This document shows positions 56,358 to 64,000 of a DNA stretch of 64,000 bases, piece by piece (the first letter of the stretch is position 1; every line of letters starts with the position of its first letter). This DNA comes from an uncultured Sphingomonas sp. (lineage in GTDB: Bacteria > Pseudomonadota > Alphaproteobacteria > Sphingomonadales > Sphingomonadaceae): contig CAJYLQ010000020.1 in NCBI GenBank assembly GCA_913775975.1, positions 22,973 to 86,972 on the forward strand. The letters run 5' to 3'. A program made the position numbers and the translations under genes. Below the pieces are notes generated by a model. That model was not told the DNA's origin. It saw nothing but the letters and a program-made list of their open reading frames with translations, and ran no database searches.

Positions 56358-58850
56358 ATGACTCGGACGGTTCTGTTTCAGATTCACTGGTTCCTGGGTA
56401 TCACCGCCGGGTTCGTGCTTGCGGTCATGGGCGTGACCGGTGCGCTGATGAGTTTCGAGGCGGAGATCCTTGCTGCCGCCAACCCCGGCATCGTCACCAT
56501 CACTCCCGCCGCCTCCGCGCCGCTACCCGTACCCGCGCTGATCGCGCGGATCGAGGCGCAGTTGCCCGGCGCGCGCATCGGCCGCCTCGTGACGGAGCGT
56601 GATCCCGCCCGCGCCGCCGCCGTCACCTATTCGATGAAGGGCTCGAAGGAGCGCCATCGCGTCTTCGCCGACCCCGTCACCGGCCGCGCATTGGGATCGG
56701 CACGCGGCGAGGGCTTTTTCGAGCAGGTGGAAAATCTCCATCGCTGGCTGGCACTGCCGGGGCACGGCAATGGCTGGGGCCGGCAGATCACTGGCTTCGC
56801 GGCGCTGTCGCTGGTCTATTTCGCGCTATCCGGCCTGTATCTGCGCTGGCCGCGCCGCCCGCTCGACTGGCGCAACTGGCTGGTGCTCGACCTGCGCATG
56901 ACGGGACGCAACCTCTATCGCGGACTGCACGCGGTGGTCGGCGGCTGGGTGCTGATCTTCTACCTCGTCAGCGCGGGCACCGGGCTTTGGTGGTCCTATG
57001 GCTGGTATCGCGACGGCGTGCAGTATCTGCTGGCCGTCGACCGGCCGGAGGGACCGCGCGGCGAAAAGAGGGGCAAGGGCGGCAAGGGTGAAGGCAAAGC
57101 CGTGGCCGACCTGCCGCGCGCCTTCGCCGTCTTTACCCGCGCGACCGGTGGCGCGCCCTATGACAGCATCACCGCCAGCGCGCGCGAGGGCGTGGCGGTG
57201 CAGTTCCGCGCCAAGCTGCCCGGCGCGCGGCACGATCGTGTGTCCGACGAGCTTACCATCGACAGCGCCACCGGCCGCGTCCTGTCGGACATCCGCTACG
57301 CCGATCGCAGCACGGGTCAGGATATCGTCACCAGCGTGCTGGAGATCCATCGCGGCGCCTATTTCGGCCTCGCCGGCCGGATCGGTATCACGATCGCCAG
57401 CCTGACGATGCCGCTATTCACCGTGACCGGCCTGCTGCTCTATCTCGGCCGCCGCCGGCGCAAGGCGGCGCTCGCCGCCGTCCGGAGCGGGACCCCGCCC
57501 GAAACCGACACCAATGCGACGACTCTGGTAGCCTATGCCAGCCAGACCGGCACCGCCGAGCGAATCGCCCGGTTGACCGCGCAGGCGCTGCCCGGCGCCA
57601 CGGCGCTACCGCTCGCGGCGCTGGATGCCGCGACGCTCGCCCGCGCGCGCTGCCTGTTCGTCGTCGCGAGCACCTATGGCGAGGGCGAGCCACCCGACAC
57701 GGCCCGCGCCTTTGCGCGGCGCATGGAGCGCGCGGCCGTGGGGCTGGAGCATCTGCGCTACGCCGTGCTGGCGCTGGGAGACCGTGAATATCCGGACTTC
57801 TGCGCCTTCGGCCACCGCGTCGATCGCTGGCTTCATGCCGGCGGCGCGACGCGGCTGTTCGATCCGGTCGAGATGAACGGCGACGACGCCGATGCACAGC
57901 GCCAGTGGCAGCAGCAGCTGGCGAGCCTCGGCGCGCGCACCGACCAGCCGGACTGGGCGCCAGCCCCGATGGCGGACTGGCGGCTGGTCGAGCGGCGCCT
58001 GCTCAATCCGGGCAGCAGCGGCGATCCCGCCTGGCACATCGCCCTGGCGCCGATCGACGCCACCGCCGACTGGCAGGCGGGCGATATCGTCGAGATCCTG
58101 CCGCAGCAGGATGCCGCCCGCGTCGCCGCCTTTATGGCCGCGACCGGGCTACCCGACACGGCGGCAGTCCACGAAGCGCTGATGACGCGGCTGCTCCCCA
58201 CCGATGCCGATGCGCCGCTCGATCCCCAGACGCTGCCGGCGCTGCCGCATCGCGAATATTCGATCGCCTCGATCCCCGCGTCCGGCCGGGTCGAGCTGAT
58301 CGTGCGGGCATGTCGCGCGGCGGACGGCTTTGCCGGGCTCGGTTCGGGCTGGCTGACCTCGGGCGCGCCGGTCGGCGGGATCGTGCGCGCGCGCATCCGG
58401 CCGAACCCCGCCTTCCAAGCGCCCGCCGATCCGGCGACGCCGCTGATCCTGATCGGCAACGGCACGGGGCTCGCCGGACTGATGGCGCATCTGCGCCAGC
58501 GCGCCGCGACGGGCGGCGGCGGCCCCGCCACGCTGTTCTTCGGGGAGCGGCACCCGGCGCATGACGACTTCCATGCCGGGGAACGCGACGCCCTCGCCGC
58601 ATCGGGCGTGCTGATCGCCACCCACACCGCCTGGTCGCGCCTTGGCGACGGCCCGCGCTACGCCCAGGATGCCGTCACCGCCGCGGCGGACGCGATCCGG
58701 GCGGCGGTGTCGGCGGGTGCCGCGATCTATGTCTGCGGCAGTCTGAAGGGGATGGCGCCGGGCGTCCACGCCGCCCTCGCCGCAATCCTCGGCGACGACC
58801 AGCTGGAGGCGATGCTGGCGGAGGGACGCTACCGGCGCGACATCTACTGA
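56358..58850 (+). CDS. PepSY-membrane/flavodoxin/FAD-NAD(P)H reductase fusion (putative ferric reductase)
   Basis: An 830-residue protein that moves electrons from NAD(P)H across the membrane, most likely to reduce ferric siderophores. PepSY_TM helices lie near 5-45, 130-210 and 335-380 (IHWFLGITAGFVLAVMGVTG, VVGGWVLIFYLVSAGTGLWW). A flavodoxin domain starts near 390 (TTLVAYASQTGTAERIARLT, then VVASTYGEGEPPDTARAF and LGDREYPDFCAFG). A CysJ-like reductase follows with REYSIASIP for FAD, IGNGTGLAGLMAHLRQR and IYVCGSLKGMAPGVH for NADPH. A GTG at 56343 could also start it. It ends 1 base before the convergent GH2 gene. Confidence 0.88.
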   Translation: MTRTVLFQIHWFLGITAGFVLAVMGVTGALMSFEAEILAAANPGIVTITPAASAPLPVPALIARIEAQLPGARIGRLVTERDPARAAAVTYSMKGSKERHRVFADPVTGRALGSARGEGFFEQVENLHRWLALPGHGNGWGRQITGFAALSLVYFALSGLYLRWPRRPLDWRNWLVLDLRMTGRNLYRGLHAVVGGWVLIFYLVSAGTGLWWSYGWYRDGVQYLLAVDRPEGPRGEKRGKGGKGEGKAVADLPRAFAVFTRATGGAPYDSITASAREGVAVQFRAKLPGARHDRVSDELTIDSATGRVLSDIRYADRSTGQDIVTSVLEIHRGAYFGLAGRIGITIASLTMPLFTVTGLLLYLGRRRRKAALAAVRSGTPPETDTNATTLVAYASQTGTAERIARLTAQALPGATALPLAALDAATLARARCLFVVASTYGEGEPPDTARAFARRMERAAVGLEHLRYAVLALGDREYPDFCAFGHRVDRWLHAGGATRLFDPVEMNGDDADAQRQWQQQLASLGARTDQPDWAPAPMADWRLVERRLLNPGSSGDPAWHIALAPIDATADWQAGDIVEILPQQDAARVAAFMAATGLPDTAAVHEALMTRLLPTDADAPLDPQTLPALPHREYSIASIPASGRVELIVRACRAADGFAGLGSGWLTSGAPVGGIVRARIRPNPAFQAPADPATPLILIGNGTGLAGLMAHLRQRAATGGGGPATLFFGERHPAHDDFHAGERDALAASGVLIATHTAWSRLGDGPRYAQDAVTAAADAIRAAVSAGAAIYVCGSLKGMAPGVHAALAAILGDDQLEAMLAEGRYRRDIY

Positions 58851-58851
58851 G

Positions 58852-60750
58852 CTACTTCGTCGCGCCCGACCCGGCCTTGCGCGCGTAATAGTCGGCCAGC
58901 ACGCCGAATGCCTGCTTGCGCTGCCCGGTTTCGGAAATCAGCCCCTTGCGGTTCCAGCCCTGCTGAAAATCGGGGTTCTGGCGGCGGGGCGAGCGGAAGT
59001 CCTTCAGGATCCAGGGCGACATGCCACGCAGCGTCGGGATCGTGTCCGACATCGCCAGCGTCGCGCGATAATAGTCCGCCTGGAATTCCTCGGAGAATTT
59101 CTGCTTGTTCGCGGTATCGTGGAAGCCCGCGCGCGCATCCGCGCCGAATTCGCTGAAGATCAGCGGCTTGTCCGCCGGCACGCGCCATTCGCTCTTCGCC
59201 AGATCGCCCAGCCGGTCCTGCGTATACCAGCCGTTATAAGTGTTGATCGCCATCACATCGAGCACTTCGGCGAGCGGATCGACCAGCGTCATCACCGGAT
59301 GATCCGCCGCCTGGTCGCGCTCCACCAGCAGCGCCGCGCTGACCAGCCGCGTATCGTCCAGCCGGCGCACATCGCTCACCAGCGTCCGCAGGAAGCTGTT
59401 GCGCGCATCGGTGACGGGCGTCTCGTTCGCGACACTCCAGATCGCGATCGACGCACGGTTGCGATCGCGCAGGATATTCTCCGCCAGCATCGTGCGCGCG
59501 CGGTTCAGCGTATCGGGGTTCGACCAGGCGACCCGCCAATAGACGGGCACCTCGCTCCACACGATCAGCCCCATTTCGTCGGCAAGCCGCACCGTCACGT
59601 CGCTGTGCGGATAGTGCGCCAGCCGGACGAAGTTGCCGTTCAGCCCCCCTTTGATCTCCCCCAGCAGCGCGCGCGAGGCGGCGGGTGTCATCGCGCGGGT
59701 CGGATCGACGCCCAGCTCCTCCTCGTGCATCGAAATGCCGCGCAGATAGACGGGCTTGCCGTTCAGCAGGATATCCGCACCGCGCCGCTCGATCGTGCGG
59801 AAGCCGATACGGTCCCGCCACGCATCCTCGCCCGCCGCGATGCTGACATCGTACAGCTTCGGCCGGTCGGGCGACCAGCGGACCAGCGCGCGCGGCGCGG
59901 TCATCGTGGCGCGCCAGTTCCCGCTGGCATCGGTCGTCCCCGCCCGGTCGAGCCCCAGTTCGGCGATGCGCAGCCGCACCGCGCGGTTCGCCGCCTGCGG
60001 CCCGTCCAGATGCACGTCCACCGCCATCCGACCGTCGCGCGTCAGCCGGACCCACGCGTCGTCGACATAGGTGTCGGGCGTCTGGATCAGCCGCACCGCG
60101 CGGGTGATCCCGCCATAATTCTCCCAGTCGGTGACGGGCGGCGGCACGGTCGCCTCCGTCGCCTGCGAATCGACGCCGACGGTGATCTGGTTCTCGCCAT
60201 CGCGCAGCAGGCCGGTGACGTCGAAGGCGAAGGGCGTGAAGCCGCCTTCGTGCCGGCCCACCTCCTTGCCGTTCAGATAGACGACCGTCGCGTAGTTGGC
60301 GGCGCCGAAGCGCAGGAAATATCGCCCCTTGCGCGCCGCCGGCGCGGGAAAGGTGCGCTGATACCACATCAGCCCGTCATAATGGCGCAGCTCTGGCGCC
60401 TGCGTCAGCCAGGACGAGGGCAGCGACGTCAGCGGCGAATGGGCGAGGTCGAATTCGTACAGGACGCGGCTGTCCTCCGCCATCGCGCGGCGGATATCGA
60501 CGTCGCGCCAGCGCTGCTGGCCGATATCGGGCATCCCGCCATGAAAGCCGGATATGCCGGACCGGAACGGGTCGATCGAATAATGCCAGGGCCCCGACAG
60601 GTCGGTCCCCTCGCGCAGATCGCCCGACGTCAGCAACGGCGCGGGGGCCGGCGCGGGGGCCGCCATGGGGGCGGCGGTCTGGGCGGCAAGCGGCGTGGCG
60701 GCGGCGATCAGCATCGCCCCCATCGCGCGGGTGATCCCGGTCGTCGTCAT
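58852..60750 (-). CDS. Glycoside hydrolase family 2 beta-glucuronidase/galactosidase
   Basis: A 632-residue exported enzyme. Signal peptide MTTTGITRAMGAMLIAAATP (cleavage near AQ/TA). GH2 N-terminal sugar-binding domain: LSGPWHYSIDPFRSGISGFH, VLYEFDLAHSPL, MWYQRTFPAP; Ig-like middle; TIM barrel with GKPVYLRGISMHEEEL, SIAIWSVANETPVTD (acid/base Glu443 after Asn442) and PLIFSEFGADARAGFHDT (nucleophile Glu534). Presence of UxuA next to it points to beta-glucuronidase rather than galactosidase. Its ATG at 60750 has GGGAGAG eight bases ahead. It ends the four-gene sugar locus. Confidence 0.9.
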   Translation of the reverse strand: MTTTGITRAMGAMLIAAATPLAAQTAAPMAAPAPAPAPLLTSGDLREGTDLSGPWHYSIDPFRSGISGFHGGMPDIGQQRWRDVDIRRAMAEDSRVLYEFDLAHSPLTSLPSSWLTQAPELRHYDGLMWYQRTFPAPAARKGRYFLRFGAANYATVVYLNGKEVGRHEGGFTPFAFDVTGLLRDGENQITVGVDSQATEATVPPPVTDWENYGGITRAVRLIQTPDTYVDDAWVRLTRDGRMAVDVHLDGPQAANRAVRLRIAELGLDRAGTTDASGNWRATMTAPRALVRWSPDRPKLYDVSIAAGEDAWRDRIGFRTIERRGADILLNGKPVYLRGISMHEEELGVDPTRAMTPAASRALLGEIKGGLNGNFVRLAHYPHSDVTVRLADEMGLIVWSEVPVYWRVAWSNPDTLNRARTMLAENILRDRNRASIAIWSVANETPVTDARNSFLRTLVSDVRRLDDTRLVSAALLVERDQAADHPVMTLVDPLAEVLDVMAINTYNGWYTQDRLGDLAKSEWRVPADKPLIFSEFGADARAGFHDTANKQKFSEEFQADYYRATLAMSDTIPTLRGMSPWILKDFRSPRRQNPDFQQGWNRKGLISETGQRKQAFGVLADYYARKAGSGATK

Positions 60751-60788
60751 CGCAAAATCTCTCCCGTTCGAAGTCGTATCTGGGACGA

Positions 60789-61985
60789 TCAGCCGCGCGC
60801 CGCGTGCGCGATCCCGGCTTCCAGTCCGCGCAGTTCCGCCAGCCCGCGCATACGCCCTAGCAGCGAATAGCCCGGATTGGTCCGCCGGTTCAGGTCGTCC
60901 ATCATCTGATGGCCGTGATCGGGGCGCATCGGGATCGCGCGGCCGGTGTGCTGTTGCAGCCGGTGGACCGCCGCCATCACCGCCGGCATCTTCGCGTCGC
61001 CCGCCAGATGCGCCGCCTCGTGGAACGCGCCGCGCGGCTCGCGCTGGACGCTGCGCAGATGCAGGAAGCCGATCCGGTTGCCCAGCCGCTCGACCATGCC
61101 GGGCAGGTCGTTGTCGGCGCGGACCCCGAACGATCCCGTACACAGGCACAGCCCGTTGGAACGGTTGGGCACCCGGTCGAACAGCGCCGTCACGTCCGCT
61201 TCCGTGCTGACGACGCGCGGCAGGCCGAAGATCGGAAAGGGCGGATCGTCGGGGTGCACGACCAGCTGCACGCCCTCCGCATCCGCGACCGGGCACACCG
61301 CCTCCAGAAACGCGACGTGATTGGCACGCAGCGCGTCCGCGTCGGTGCCGGCATAGCCCTCGATCGCGCGCAGGAAGGCGGCGGCGGTGAAGCTTTCCTC
61401 GCTGCCCGGCAGGCCCGCCAGGATCGTCCGTTCCAGCCCCCGGCGCGCGTCCGCGTCCATCCCGGCGAAGCGCCGCGCCGCCGCCTCCACCATATCGGGC
61501 GCATAGTCCGCCTCGGCACCGGGGCGCAGCAGGATATGGATATCGAACGCGGCCACCGCCTCCAGCTCGAACCGGAGCGCCCGCGCCCCGTCCGGCAGCT
61601 CCCACGCCAGGTCGGTGCGCGTCCAGTCGAGCAGCGGCATGAAATTATAGGTGACGGTGCGGATGCCGCACGCCGCCAGATTGCGCAGGCTGGCGATATA
61701 GGCCTCGATCAGCCGGTCCCAGCCGGGGCCCCGCGTCTTCAGGTCCTCATGCACCGGCAGGCTTTCGACCACCGACCAGTCCAGCCCCGCATCCGCCACC
61801 ATCCGGCGGCGCGTGGCGATCGTCGCCTCCGGCCACACCTCTCCGTTCGGGATCTCGTGCAGCGCGGTCACGATATCGGTCGCGCCCGCCTGCCGGATAT
61901 CGCGCAGCGTCACCGGATCGGCGGGGCCGAACCAGCGCATCGCCTGCTTCATCATCACGGGAGCGTCGGAGGATCTGTCGGTCAT
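60789..61985 (-). CDS. uxuA: Mannonate dehydratase
   Basis: A 398-residue Fe/Mn-dependent enzyme that turns D-mannonate into 2-keto-3-deoxygluconate, in the D-glucuronate route. It shows MRWFGPADPVTLRDIRQAGA, TALHEIPNGEVWPEATIATR, WSVVESLPVHEDLKTRG, TVTYNFMPLLDWTRTDLAWE, then HPDDPPFPIFGLPRVVSTEA, LCLCTGSFGVRADNDLPGMV, FLHLRSVQREPRGAFHEAAH and MRPDHGHQMMDDL, giving the His, Asp and Cys that bind the metal. The ATG at 61985 overlaps the upstream stop as ATGA. Uxac/uxuB (glucuronate isomerase and fructuronate reductase) are not in view. Confidence 0.95.
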   Translation of the reverse strand: MTDRSSDAPVMMKQAMRWFGPADPVTLRDIRQAGATDIVTALHEIPNGEVWPEATIATRRRMVADAGLDWSVVESLPVHEDLKTRGPGWDRLIEAYIASLRNLAACGIRTVTYNFMPLLDWTRTDLAWELPDGARALRFELEAVAAFDIHILLRPGAEADYAPDMVEAAARRFAGMDADARRGLERTILAGLPGSEESFTAAAFLRAIEGYAGTDADALRANHVAFLEAVCPVADAEGVQLVVHPDDPPFPIFGLPRVVSTEADVTALFDRVPNRSNGLCLCTGSFGVRADNDLPGMVERLGNRIGFLHLRSVQREPRGAFHEAAHLAGDAKMPAVMAAVHRLQQHTGRAIPMRPDHGHQMMDDLNRRTNPGYSLLGRMRGLAELRGLEAGIAHAARG

Positions 61986-63310
61986 GATGCTGGTCGAAAC
62001 TCGAATGTCATGCCGATCGCTCGGCCAGGCTGAAACCCCTTCCACACCGTCGCGGCGGGTGGCCCGGGGCTGAACTGCGCGACGCGGCCGACCGGCGCAT
62101 CCGGCCAGCGCCCCGCATCGGAATCGGGCACCAGCCCCTCCAGATAGGTCGCCATCGTGACGTCACCCTTCACATGCCGGTCCAGAAAGGCGGTGATGAA
62201 ATGCGCCTCGATCGGGAGCAGCCGGTCCTTGCGCCACACCGCGTCCTCGAACCAGTCCATGTCCCAGAAGGTCCGCCGCATCGCGGGCGGCGCGCCGGTC
62301 AGCGCGATACTGTGCCCCGCCTCTCGGAACGTCAGCAGATAGCGTGGCGCGGCGGCGGGCGCGGTATAGAGCGCGCGCACCGCGTCATAGCCGACCACCC
62401 GGTCCCGGTCGCCGACGACGATCATCACCGGCACGCCCACGGCGCCCGCGCCCGGTCCGGTCCAGATCGGCGCATCGCCCAGCCGCGCGGCCGGAGAGAT
62501 CGCGACGATCGCCTTGACCCGCCCGGCGCGAAGCTCGCCCGCTCGCGCGGCCCCGGCGATGTAGGGCGCCAGCACGCCGCCGCTGAGCGGGCCCATATGC
62601 GCATCCAGCGGCGCGCCACCGGCGGTCAACACGCCATAGCCGCCCATCGAATAGCCAATGAGCGCGGTCCGCTCCGCATCCGCCGCCGCCAGCACGCCCT
62701 CTCCCGCGATCGCGCGCCGCTGCGCCTCCGCGGTGACGAAGGCGATGTCCAGCGGCCGCCGCCCGGTCGGGCCGGCGCGCGCGGCGTCGGTGCGGATGCT
62801 GATCGCGGGATCGGGGAAATGCGGCGCGACCACGACATAGCCCTTGCTCGCCAGGTTCTCACCCAGCCACGCCAGCACCTCTGGCGTGTTGCCATAGCCA
62901 TGCGCCAGGATCACCAGCGGAAAGCGCCCGCCCGCCTTCGGATCGACAGGCCGGGCGTCCGGCGTCGCCATGCCGGGCAGGTCGAACGGCACGTCGCGTC
63001 CATCCTCTCCCGACAGCGCGGTGTGATAGACGGTCCCCTGCCCCGCCGTCGCGGCGGGATACCAGATGGCGGCATCCAGCCGGCGCTCGTGCGGCGCAGT
63101 CCCCTGCGACGGATCGACCTGCCCGCGCTGCACGAACACCGTCCGCGCGACGCCGACCGGGTATCGACCCAGCGCCGCCAGCTGCGGCGCATCGACGGGC
63201 GGCAGTGCTGGCGCATCCGCCGCCGGCCCCTCGGCCGCGAAGGAGACGGCAGCAGGAGCGCTGAGCGCACCCACCGCCGCCAACACCGTCAGGACGCCGC
63301 CGCGTCGCAT
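61982..63310 (-). CDS. Exported alpha/beta hydrolase (dienelactone hydrolase-like)
   Basis: A 442-residue exported hydrolase. The signal peptide MRRGGVLTVLAAVGALSAPA is followed by a Pro/Ala linker. The hydrolase fold has FPLVILAHGYGNTPEVLAWL (oxyanion), LIGYSMGGYGVLTAGGAP (Ser221), VMIVVGDRDRVVGYDA (Asp) and YLLTFREAGHSIALTG (His). Location between the TonB receptor and uxuA suggests it cleaves an ester of the same sugar, for example an acyl or glucuronoyl ester. The ATG is in the stop of the receptor gene (shared base at 63310). Confidence 0.87.
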   Translation of the reverse strand: MRRGGVLTVLAAVGALSAPAAVSFAAEGPAADAPALPPVDAPQLAALGRYPVGVARTVFVQRGQVDPSQGTAPHERRLDAAIWYPAATAGQGTVYHTALSGEDGRDVPFDLPGMATPDARPVDPKAGGRFPLVILAHGYGNTPEVLAWLGENLASKGYVVVAPHFPDPAISIRTDAARAGPTGRRPLDIAFVTAEAQRRAIAGEGVLAAADAERTALIGYSMGGYGVLTAGGAPLDAHMGPLSGGVLAPYIAGAARAGELRAGRVKAIVAISPAARLGDAPIWTGPGAGAVGVPVMIVVGDRDRVVGYDAVRALYTAPAAAPRYLLTFREAGHSIALTGAPPAMRRTFWDMDWFEDAVWRKDRLLPIEAHFITAFLDRHVKGDVTMATYLEGLVPDSDAGRWPDAPVGRVAQFSPGPPAATVWKGFQPGRAIGMTFEFRPAS

Positions 63311-64000
63311 CAGAAGTTCAGGCCCAGCCGCACCCCGCCGTAACGGCGGAAGTCGCGCGGCAGCACCGCCTGCGTCGCGATGTTGTTGCCGAAATTGCCC
63401 GCCGTGTTCACCAGCGACCCATAATATTGCTTGTCGAACAGGTTGTTGACGAAGGCGACGAGTTCCCAGCGGCGGTCCTCGTCCCGCACGCCCAGGCCGA
63501 CATTGACGATGCTGAAGGCGGGCTGGAACGTCTGCGGATCGCGCGCCTGGAAGTAAAGGCTGCTCTGATACTGCCAGTTCACCTGCGCCACACCGCGCAG
63601 ATCGGTGGTCAGGTGCGGAGAATAGTCCAGATTGGCGTTGAACTTCCACTTCGGCGCCTGGATCGCGGTGGTGCCGGTCAGGTTCTGGCTGGCGGGCGAG
63701 CCCGTGCAGCCTTGCGCCGCCGTCTGGAGCGGATAGCATTGAGCCACGTCGAACTGAGTGTACTTCGCGTCCAGATAGGTGACCGCACCGCCCAGGTTGA
63801 ACTCATCGTTGAAGCGCATCGAGCCCTCGAATTCGATACCCTTGGTGTTGAGCTTGCCGACATTGGTCAGCCGATAGTTGGAGGTGCCGTCCGCCAGCGT
63901 CTCGATCGTCTGGGCCTGAAGATCGCGGTAGTTGGTGTCGAAGAAAGTGACGTTCGCGGTCAGGCGGCGGTCGAGGAACTGGCTGCGGATGCCCAGCTCC
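63310..64000 (-). CDS. TonB-dependent receptor, C-terminal part (continues beyond window)
   Basis: The frame stays open to the right edge; 229 residues are visible. The beta-barrel strands are alternating-aromatic: FLDRRLTANVTFFDTNYRDL, GKLNTKGIEFEGSMRFND, AVTYLDAKYTQFDVA, WKFNANLDYSPHLTTDLRGV, WQYQSSLYFQARDPQTFQPA, and the C-terminal YGGVRLGLNF with a terminal Phe as in outer-membrane barrels. GYPLD Cys residues (QCYPLQTAAQGCTG) sit in a loop. It should import the glucuronide or a related oligomer. It heads the locus with hydrolase, uxuA and GH2. Confidence 0.88.
   Translation of the reverse strand, partial: ELGIRSQFLDRRLTANVTFFDTNYRDLQAQTIETLADGTSNYRLTNVGKLNTKGIEFEGSMRFNDEFNLGGAVTYLDAKYTQFDVAQCYPLQTAAQGCTGSPASQNLTGTTAIQAPKWKFNANLDYSPHLTTDLRGVAQVNWQYQSSLYFQARDPQTFQPAFSIVNVGLGVRDEDRRWELVAFVNNLFDKQYYGSLVNTAGNFGNNIATQAVLPRDFRRYGGVRLGLNF

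Noticed and set aside
1..64000. CRISPR arrays, insertion sequences, prophage or toxin-antitoxin loci
   Set aside because: No regular repeats, transposase, phage structural gene or paired short toxin-antitoxin frames were recognised.

Overview
The window looks like core chromosome of a high-GC alphaproteobacterium, most probably a sphingomonad (Sphingomonas or a close relative). This is inferred from gene content: an HWE-family kinase, a PopZ-like polar protein, heme A synthase of the COX15 type, an E1-beta pyruvate dehydrogenase subunit carrying its own lipoyl domain, TrmFO, and a PEPxxWA-type C-terminal sorting signal. Genes are tightly packed, many start codons overlap the previous stop (ATGA, GTGA, TGATG), and no gene-free stretch exceeds about 300 bases. 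I see no insertion sequence, prophage, CRISPR array or rRNA operon.

Layout. 0-5.4 kb: the tail of a PAS/LOV-HWE kinase cut by the window edge, rarA coupled to an RNase H-like protein, tRNA-Thr, and a histidine kinase with a degraded ATPase domain. 5.5-16.9 kb: an Lrp/AsnC regulator, a periplasmic TPR protein, yaaA, an SDR enzyme, gyrA, a DUF952 protein, a LuxR-HTH/EF-hand reading frame, DUF488, trmFO, an EF-hand protein and a squalene/phytoene synthase-like protein. 17-20.2 kb: three overlapping Tad-pilus genes (TadG-like with a vWA domain, and two TadE-like). 20.3-22.8 kb: pdhA-pdhB. 22.9-26.4 kb: MFS exporter, cysteine synthase and SleB-like hydrolase in one overlapping operon. 26.5-29.6 kb: acyl-CoA dehydrogenase under a MerR regulator, a lipoprotein and hisI. 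29.7-32 kb: cox15, rplM and rpsI, closed by a very strong hairpin. 32.1-35.2 kb: a DUF1800/DUF1501 export pair. 35.3-41.2 kb: lepA, a CsgG-like protein and a valS gene interrupted by an in-frame amber codon.

41.3-49.4 kb: a small helical protein, an S9 peptidase, a LOV hybrid kinase, PopZ-like protein, a TolC-type channel, pcm, two Flp-type pilins and tRNA-Cys. 49.4-55.1 kb: accA, xerD, two envelope proteins, aroK-aroB and a DUF2256 miniprotein. 55.3-58.9 kb: a PEP-CTERM protein, a small unknown and a PepSY-flavodoxin-reductase fusion. 58.9-64 kb: a glucuronide-use locus read right to left (TonB-dependent receptor, alpha/beta hydrolase, mannonate dehydratase, GH2 beta-glucuronidase).

Most of the window is housekeeping, and I do not claim a new defence or mobile system. 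The points most worth following up are the interrupted valS with an AT-rich insert nearby, a likely one-base loss in a C run at the DUF1800 signal peptide, a LuxR-HTH/EF-hand frame with an internal Shine-Dalgarno, a kinase with a broken ATP site, a leaderless MerR promoter holding its own operator, and the sugar locus at the right edge.
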